DNA of 64,000 nucleotides from Collybiopsis luxurians FD-317 M1. Lineage: Eukaryota; Basidiomycota; Agaricomycetes; Agaricales; Omphalotaceae. The DNA lies in contig KN834789.1 in NCBI GenBank assembly GCA_000827265.1, positions 423,523-487,522 of the forward strand. Direction: 5' to 3'. Made by a program: the position numbers and the translations under genes. Of the stretch, positions 57,154 through 64,000 are shown piece after piece (positions within the stretch are counted from its first letter, which is position 1; each line of letters starts with the position of its first letter). Below the pieces are notes generated by a model. The model had not been told where the DNA came from, searched no databases, and saw only the letters and a program-made list of their open reading frames with translations.

Positions 57154-59016
57154 ATGGTTGCACTTCCAGTTTCACATTCGACTTTAGAAGCTTCCCCATT
57201 GGTTCATTCGGTCATGGAGAACGAACCCATCGCTTTGGATCTCTCTGACGTCGTACACGACGATTCATTAGGACAAGATGTTCACTCTTCCTCTTCTTCT
57301 CACAATGAACGCGATATGCGTTCTCCTTCGGCCTTCGAAACAGAACCTGGTCTCATCTCGGCTTTACACGTTCCCTATGAAGAACTCGATTCGCACAACA
57401 GAAGCCAGGGACTCTCAACCTCCTCAGTGGAAATGTTCGAACGCGAATTAGCCACCTTACTTCACCAGAATGCCTCTGCCGCCACTGCTGCTTTACTCAA
57501 CGCAGCCGCTCAGCAACATCAAGCCACTGCATCCTCTTCGGGAGTGGAAGAATCTGTTGCAGTTACCGAAACGGCTTCTGGTAATGATATTGGAAGCTAT
57601 CTGTCTGGTCTGGCAGCCGTCCTACAAGCAGCCCAGGCCCAGGAACCCATCACCCAAAGCGATCGTATAGCACTAGACGTCCTTCTCTCAGCCAAAGAGT
57701 CTCCTGCTTTGAATGACAAAGGAAATCAGACTACTCGGGCGGCTCCGTCCTTCCATTCACTCACCGCTGTAGAAGAATCTAGGGAGCCGTCGCGTAAACG
57801 TCGGAGACGTGAAGAAGGAGAAACACGAGGCGGATATCCGTATAACACGCCCATGCATGGTCAAAGTGAAGGCGAAGCCAGTATACGAATGGAAAGGATT
57901 GGAAATACCCCTCCAGGACCTCTACCACCAACCGAATTCACTGATATCAATGATATATTGACTCAATTGTCGACTCAATTTGAGTCTGACCCAAACAGCA
58001 GTTCCCGATCATCCCATTTCTCCCCAACCCTAGCTTCTTCCATCCTTGCTCCATCGAATCGCAGTCCAGTGCAGTCAGTCGCCTCTACTTCCACTCTTTT
58101 ACCCAGCGCTAGCCCACAAAAGAAAGCAAAGAAGACAAAGGACAAGGATAAAAACACTCACGTATGTGAAAAGCCAGATTGTCGCAAAGGTTTTTCCCGC
58201 CGAAGCGATTTAATACGGCACATGCGTATACACACGGGAGAACGTCCGTTTGTTTGCGATCATCTTGGTTGTGGGAAAACGTTTATTCAGGTACGCTCTT
58301 GAAACCTCTGAACTGTGCAGTGTACTGAGTGTGTTATTTAGCGTTCTGCTTTACATGTCCATTTGCGGGTCCACACGGGTGAGAAGCCACATAGTTGTGA
58401 ATACCCGGATTGTGGCAAGACTTTTGGGGATTCTAGTAGTCTGGCTCGGCATCGTCGTACCCATACTGGCAAACGCCCATACAAATGTGAAGATCCCCAA
58501 TGCGAAAAAACGTTTACAAGGCGAACGACGCTAATCCAACATATGCGGACTCACGATCCTAGATGGGAGCCGGATCCGAATGTGTATGTAGTCAAGTGCC
58601 TTTTTGTCAATCATTTAGCTGATGCCGAGGTTGACAGACGATACAATTTCAGTGCTAGCGGTCCTGCTCAGGTAGGGGAAGACCAGGAGGAAGAAGATTC
58701 AGTTAGGTCGATTTCTGAATTGTTTCCTGCTCCCGGGCCGGCTCCAGACTCTTTGGACCGTGTTGCGAGTATCAGTGCAGAAATCGCAGCGGCTATTGCT
58801 CAAGCTCATCAGAGAGTGTACGAAGACGAGAATGAGGAAGATGAGACTGACTCTGGTCAGGAAATGTCAGCGAGGGAGACGATCGGGCCGAATACTTCAG
58901 GCATCAGGGGAAGAGGGGTGGAGGAGGGACAGCATCGAACAGACTCTGAAGATGAGGTATTCCCGCAACCGTTACGGGGACGAGGAGGTAGGAACTCGAA
59001 CAAACGTAAACGATAA
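57154..59016 (+). CDS. C2H2 zinc-finger transcription factor, four tandem fingers
   Basis: Two exons: 57154 to about 58291 and about 58341-59016. The start may instead be the ATG at 57214 ([14 protein letters not shown]); I list the upstream one because the frame is open. Residues up to about 320 are acidic and Ser/Gln/Ala-rich, as in activation domains. A basic segment [14 protein letters not shown] could be a nuclear signal. Four canonical fingers joined by TGE/K-x-P linkers follow: [34 protein letters not shown] (split by the intron and continued [11 protein letters not shown]), [20 protein letters not shown] and [20 protein letters not shown]. The tail is acidic and ends GRNSNKRKR. All zinc ligands are present. 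Similar arrays bind GC-rich or G-rich DNA, but the target genes cannot be read from sequence. Confidence 0.88.
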
Positions 59017-59201
59017 AGCAGATATTGTATGATAGAATTTTTAAGTTAAATAGTATAGCTATAGTCGGCCGATAATGTTTATCGATTGAAGTTTCTGATT
59101 TCACGTGCAGCTATGACCTCAAAGGGGGCCGGAGAGGAATAAGTAGTTTCCCGTATCTGCACCGTTTTTTTCCGCAACTTGTTTCTTTCTTTACCCCCCC
59201 A

Positions 59202-60514
59202 ATGGCAACCGAAGGCGTTCCAAGCTCTGAAATCATCACCCTCACCAGGTAATGTATCGCTTCTTGTAAGTCTCTGCTAACCGTGTTGAGTATCCCACTC
59301 AGGCATGTCCTGCACGATCAGATGCGTCTCGGAGCTGCGGCCACTGGCGACCTGACTTTGCTCCTTACCGCCATCCAAGTCACTTCCAAATTCATTGCTA
59401 CCAACGTTCGAAAAGCTCGCTTAATTAATTTGTACGTTTCCTGTATCATGCTCCGAACTCCAAGTTTATCGCAACGCAGGATCGGTCTTGCGGGTGACAC
59501 TAACAGCACTGGTGATGAACAGAAGAAACTCGATGTTCTCTCCAATGACATTATGGTCAACTCTTTGCGTGCATCGGGCAAGACTGCTGTCCTTGTCTCG
59601 GAAGAACTCGAAGATGCTATCATTATAGAGGAGAAGAATAGGGGAAAATATTGTGTTGTGTTCGACCCCCTCGATGGTAGCAGCAACATTGACGCAGGTG
59701 TCAATATTGGAACTATCTTTGGAATCTACCAGATCGTATGTATTTGCGTGCATTCTTACGCTATTCTTCGGCTTACGGCTTCCTCAGCGTCCTGGCTCCA
59801 AGGGTACCATTGAAGATGTGTTGAGGCCCGGAAGTGAAATGGTAGCAGCTGGGTATACCATGTACGTGCTTAACTCTCGGATCTACACTAGCATGCTCAT
59901 CTTGTGTGAAAGGTACGGATCTTCTGCTAACCTCGTACTTTCAACCGGATCTGGAGTCAACGGCTATACTCTCGACGCTGCTCTTGGAGAATTCATTCTT
60001 ACCCATCCCGATGTAAGTCCTGGTGTATATGGTTCTATACCCTCTGATTTACATCGTCTCAGATCCAAATACCTCCTCGTGGAAAGATCTATTCCTTTAA
60101 CGAGGGCAATTCAATGTTCTTCCACCCGCCTGTAGTCGAGTATCTCAAATCCATCAAATACCCTGCCTCCGGTAAACCCTACAGCGCTCGGTATATCGGC
60201 TCAATGGTTGCCGATGTTCATCGAACGTTCTTGTATGGCGGAATCTTTGGATATCCGGATGACAAGAAGAGTAAGAGCGGAAAGCTGCGTTTGCTGTACG
60301 AGGCATTCCCCATGGCATTCCTCACGGAGCAGGTAAGTTGTTGCTTTTCAGAACTTCATCAGCTTTCTGAGTGAATTATCAGGCTGGAGGGATTGCAACG
60401 ACGGGGACTCAGCGTATCTTGGACATTGTCCCGAAAAGCATTCATGAGCGTTGTCCGGTCTTCTTGGGTAGCAAGGAAGATGTCCAAGACTTGATGAAGT
60501 TTTATTCTGCGTAA
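59202..60514 (+). CDS. FBP1: Fructose-1,6-bisphosphatase
   Basis: FBP1 hydrolyses fructose-1,6-bisphosphate in gluconeogenesis. The start at 59202 (cccaatggca) gives [19 protein letters not shown]. Motifs in order are [20 protein letters not shown] (AMP-site helix region), [41 protein letters not shown] (metal ligands), [20 protein letters not shown] (catalytic Asp/metal site), GPSR-type [56 protein letters not shown] and [20 protein letters not shown], ending MKFYSA, TAA at 60512-60514. About seven short introns. It sits 185 bases downstream of the C2H2 gene in the same direction. Length and residues are standard for the family. Confidence 0.96.
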
Positions 60515-60724
60515 TTCTGCAAAGAAGGAGAACGCATAATTCGAAGACTTATTAGTAACCTGTATTAGTTTGGTAATCGCAAAATTATCTTGAAGCTATC
60601 ACACGAGATCATCGAGAAGGAAAATAAGCGCCAGTGGGCGGTTTGCGCGTCTAATGTTGATACCTCGCGTTTCTTTTTGCCATCCTACTTTCTATTCAGA
60701 ATTCATCCCCCAAGCTTTTTAACA

Positions 60725-62079
60725 ATGAACGAGGTAAATGCTGCAGCAAGTTAATCTCTGTGCCACCGTTTGAACCACAACATAACAGTATGCTCCTTCG
60801 CGCCGCAAATCCCTAAACAGAAAACGTAGAGCTATAGCCGTATTTTCTGACGACGAAGAGGACATGGATATGGATCCTGCTCCGTCACCACCGCCTCAAA
60901 AGAAAGTCAAGTATGCAGACGACTTTGATGAGGAAGTAGACGTGGAAGGCGATGAGAATGACGAGGGATCTTCTTCACGTCATCAGAGTCCAATATCCAA
61001 TCGAAGAATTCAAAAGAAACGCATTGGGACTTCAAAGACTTCAAAGACTTCTTCATCTCAAAAACGTCGGGCACAGGAGGAATCAGAGGATGAATTTGAG
61101 GATGATGTTGTATCAGATGACTTGGACTTGGGCGGAGATACCGAGGAGCACGACGACGATGACGAGTTTGTTGATGATGATGTTCCGAAGAAAGGAAAAG
61201 GCAAACCTGCTGCCAAAAGCAAGGGCGGGAAGGGGGTAAGGAGCTCGAAAGCGAAAGGCAAGGGGTCGGAATTTCAAGAGAAAGAGATTGTTGTACGGGA
61301 TGAGCGACAGGGCAAAAATGGTGAGATTTCGTCGTCCAAGATTAGAATCAAACCGTCTTTGGCCGTCGAAACGGCCTCTACTCCAGAGGCCAGTGCAGAC
61401 TCTGCTGCCCCAGACCCAGACAAAGGAGACATTCCTCCTTCTCAGAAGAAGCGTAAACTTCCGCCTATTAAAAAGAACAAGAACTTGACTTCTGGAACTT
61501 CAACTCCTGCCGTGGGGTCCTCGAAGGCAGTGCCGCCTGTTGCTTCAACCGCGAAACCCGTGACGGCCACGACCACTACAGACGGGGTACCTGCTACTCC
61601 AGTTACCCCAGCAACAAGAGTACCAGCCGCCCTACAAGGAGCCGACTTCAATCTTCAAGACCGCCATGTTTACGATATGCTTTTCAAAAGTGTGCGTCAC
61701 TCGTGAGCTTAGATTCATTTTAATAATTGAACATCGCTTTCTCTTCTAGACCACCGGAAGCACACCTCGCGCTGGCAATCGCCGAGATAACGAGGACCGA
61801 AGGAAACAGCTGGACACTCTGAGGGAAGCTGATAAAGCTAAACGGGCTCACGAAGCGGTACGTCACTTTTATCATGAGTGTCTGTTCTGCTCTTTAATTT
61901 CCACCTAGAAGCATACGTTCGATCTACAGGCACAAATGGACAAGATATCTGCTTTCGAAGATCGTCTCCGGCAAGTTCGCAGCTCTGTTCTGTACCCCAA
62001 TATTCTTGGTGCAAAGATGAGGGATGTTTATGAACAGGAGAAAAGGCGACGTGGGCCTCGGGAAGAAGGAGAGATGTAA
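60725..62079 (+). CDS. Acidic/basic disordered nuclear-type protein, function unknown
   Basis: The ATG at 60725 opens a 9-base exon (ATGAACGAG, donor gtaaat) that joins at 60789 to YAPSRRKSLNRKRRAIAVFS in phase. The body alternates acidic tracts (DEEVDVEGDENDEGSSS; EEHDDDDEFVDDDV) with Lys-rich ones (KKGKGKPAAKSKGGKGV; KKRKLPPIKKNKN), the pattern of chromatin or nucleolar proteins. Near the end the text becomes conserved-looking: ADFNLQDRHVYDMLFKS, EERRKQLDTLREADKAKRAH, LQAQMDKISAFEDRLRQVRS, SVLYPNILGAKMRDVYEQEK, finishing EEGEM, TAA at 62077-62079. Four exons. The last 100 residues are probably helical and may be the functional part. I recognise no named family. Confidence 0.75.
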
Positions 62080-63305
62080 TCCTCTTAGTAGGTTTAATCT
62101 CAACTTGCAAGATCTTGCTATCAATTGGACATCTTCAGAGTCTCCCGCTATTCCACCCTGATATGTGCTAGATATGCCAGCATTGATATCTTGTATTCTG
62201 TTTTCCCTTCCCTGCTGGCTTTCGAACATCTTTTTTTATGACGCCCAATTCGGAACGAGGCATGTGCGCGTCTGACTCTTGTCACTGTCATCAAGCGGAG
62301 GATTTCTGTACGGAAACCTACGGATTGCTTCCTAGTATTCTGGATCAGAACTTCGTCGGTAAATTCCAAACTAAATTTACACTGTAATCCTTCGTATGTA
62401 CGGCAGGGAAACTCCTTGTCAGAGTGATGGACAGTTTTGTTCGCGGCAGCATAGCAGGCGACGGGCGTCCTCTCAGAGTTGCAAGTCCTTCGTCATGCAT
62501 ACAATCATACATTCATGATGAGCTCATTCAATTGGAGCCTTGCGCAATGCAGTTGAGAACAATCCTACATACTTGTAGTGTATTCACAACTATTCACTTG
62601 ATGTTAATAGATCAATTTCCGAGGAGGTTGCGAGCAGATGTGATCGAGACCCAGTGATGCGGTTGCAAGCTTATATATGTGTACAGTGTATGTACACACA
62701 TTTGGAAATGCTCAGCAAGGACACTCTGATGTGGAACATACGCGGATATGCTTGTTCCCGAAATGAGTTTGAGGAAAATAATCCGGGTGCACAGACAAGT
62801 TGTAATTGAGGGCGCCCCGTTATGAACGGTCTAGTTGCGGAGAAATCCAATATTTTTGTACCATCCATCTCTTCTTATTTCCCCTCCGAACAACATATCG
62901 AGTTATCAGAGCCAAAAGCACAAGTCTACGAGTCCATAGAAGGCAACTTCTTGACCAAATGGGTATAGCGGAAAGAATCTACCTCTGATTGATGATAAAG
63001 AAGTCAGAATTGAGTTTGCAGTTTGAGAGCCCTGTGTCAAAGTACTCGGACAGGAGTCGGGCATGGAAGCCTATACGTTCGCGGACCAGAAGTTCCAGAA
63101 CGGAACCGGCAGGCTACTTTACCGTTCATTACGCTGCAACTTGCCAATACATCGGAAAAGTTTTGAAGCGGAAAAACTCTCATCGAGCTCAATCGTAGCG
63201 CCTGTTGCGCATGCTCAACCAGTTAAGTTGACTTAACAAGCGATATACTGTGAATATCATTTGTTTTACCGAACATCTGTAGATAGTAACAGCACCATGT
63301 TGTCC
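62080..63305. other. Convergent gene-free stretch
   Basis: These 1.2 kb lie between two stop codons, more than the 3' UTRs should need. Short frames on both strands show no family motif, no splice pattern and no obvious tandem repeat. There is a tatatatgtgtacagtgtatgtacacac stretch at about 62673-62700 with alternating purine-pyrimidine character. A small non-coding RNA cannot be excluded by eye. Confidence 0.5.
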
Positions 63306-64000
63306 CTACGCTGCAGACTGTATTGCCTTCGCTATTTGTGCAAAGCAGTTATTAAACCATTTTTCCCTTGGATTGAGATTGGTGGGTACAGCAGCCTTCT
63401 CAGTCAAAGATATCCGCTCAAGTGAGACCGTCAATGCATTGTCGGAGTCGGTTTCTAGCGATAACAACGCATTCGAGCCGGAGTCAGTTTTTAGCGATGA
63501 CAGTCGGGTTCGAATGTCATCGATAACTGTCTTTAGCGCATTGAGTTCTGTCGCAATAGACTCCACATCCTGTGGGGAGTCCAAAGTGGAAATGAGCTCA
63601 TCGGAGGCACCAAGTAGGGCAGGAGATAGAGGCGCGAGTTTGTCTAAAGCAGTATTTAATAAAGAGGGAGAAGGTGCAGATAGTATGTCGGATATGATCT
63701 TTTTGTGAAGGAGGTTGCACAAACGAAGGACGGTAAGGACCTGCAGAAAAATGAGATAACACGGCAAAATTTTTTTTACACAAACAACCTTTTTCGTACG
63801 GTTCAATTCGTCCTCGGTAAATGGTTTGCTTGGTCCTATTCCCAATTCATCCCAACCACCTTCCTCGTCTGGATCAGTCTCAGACTGTGCGTCTTGTATC
63901 ATTTCTCCCACCTCCCTTATACCATCCTCAAGTGTTCCTGCGTCTTTTTGCCAGAGTCGACGTATGGCAGTAGAGTTGTCTTTTGCAAGACCTTCACTAG
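63306..64000 (-). CDS. Probable GCIP-family (cyclin-D1-binding-like) protein, 5' end beyond window
   Basis: The gene runs off the right edge. The visible N-terminal part reads EGLAKDNSTAIRRLWQKDAG, TLEDGIREVGEMIQDAQSET, DPDEEGGWDELGIGPSKPFT and EDELNRTKKVV. After an intron of about 60 nt (63739-63800) it continues VLTVLRLCNLLHKKIISDIL and a helical, Leu/Ser-rich stretch, ending PREKWFNNCFAQIAKAIQSA with a TAG at 63306-63308. The order of DEEGGWDELG, a short Pro loop, and a helix starting near the T-K-K-V followed by LLHKKII fits fungal members of the GCIP family (Grap2 and cyclin-D-interacting proteins), all-helical adaptors. I hold that only moderately; the fold's first half is outside the window. 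Confidence 0.6.
   Translation of the reverse strand, partial: SEGLAKDNSTAIRRLWQKDAGTLEDGIREVGEMIQDAQSETDPDEEGGWDELGIGPSKPFTEDELNRTKKVVCVKKILPCYLIFLQVLTVLRLCNLLHKKIISDILSAPSPSLLNTALDKLAPLSPALLGASDELISTLDSPQDVESIATELNALKTVIDDIRTRLSSLKTDSGSNALLSLETDSDNALTVSLERISLTEKAAVPTNLNPREKWFNNCFAQIAKAIQSAA

Noticed and set aside
57975..58157. Minus-strand frame starting [18 protein letters not shown], like a signal peptide
   Set aside because: It is the antisense of a Lys-rich segment of the C2H2 factor just before its first finger; reversed Lys codons read as Phe and Leu.
1..64000. tRNA, rRNA, CRISPR array, secondary-metabolite cluster, origin or centromeric repeat
   Set aside because: I saw no tRNA A/B-box pair with a foldable context, no rRNA-like sequence, no regularly spaced repeats and no PKS, NRPS or terpene synthase motif. 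A tRNA could be missed without a covariance scan.

Overview
The window reads as nuclear DNA of a filamentous basidiomycete, most likely an Agaricomycete. Nearly every gene is cut by short GT-AG introns of roughly 50-60 nt, both strands are used, intergenic gaps are mostly a few hundred bases, and the protein set is typical of mushroom-forming fungi (SEC16, PIK1, TOM40, an ADE3-type trifunctional C1-THF synthase, FBP1, PNGase A-type amidases, a SAP/F-box-like repeat protein). There are no prokaryotic operons, ribosome binding sites or CRISPR arrays. I saw no rRNA or tRNA gene, but I could not run a covariance search.

Layout, left to right: 1-9 kb holds the 3' part of SEC16, an OST3/OST6 oligosaccharyltransferase subunit and a 1309-residue disordered protein. 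9-21 kb holds PI4-kinase PIK1, two tandem GT15 (KRE2/MNT1-type) mannosyltransferases, TOM40 and an isoprenylcysteine methyltransferase. 21-23.3 kb is gene-poor and holds one probable broken gene. 23.3-32.3 kb holds a FetA/STAR1-like stand-alone ABC ATPase, a CCCH/coiled-coil protein, a Nur1-like nuclear-rim protein, a single-TM coiled-coil protein, mitochondrial PheRS and mitochondrial GrpE. 32.5-36 kb is ADE3.

36-54.5 kb is the accessory part. It has three complete PNGase A-like genes (36.4-39.0, 43.6-46.3, 52.2-54.5 kb, all minus strand) plus a C-terminal fragment of a fourth at 39.9-40.4 kb. A direct repeat of about 1.1 kb (39306-40412 and 42935-44051) brackets 2.5 kb of unrelated sequence. 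That insert carries a gene fragment with an in-frame TGA and an intact kinase-like gene with a modified catalytic loop. A dehydrodolichyl diphosphate synthase and a large Ser-rich coiled-coil protein lie between the second and third amidase genes.

54.7-64 kb returns to single-copy genes: SAP/F-box-like repeat protein, Pmp3-domain protein, four-finger C2H2 factor, fructose-1,6-bisphosphatase, an acidic/basic nuclear-type protein and, running off the right edge, a probable GCIP-family protein.

Functionally, seven complete genes touch protein glycosylation: dolichol synthesis, OST, two Golgi mannosyltransferases and three secreted N-glycan amidases. Coordinates come from hand-splicing. Exon borders named explicitly keep the reading frame and use GT-AG sites; the others are approximate.
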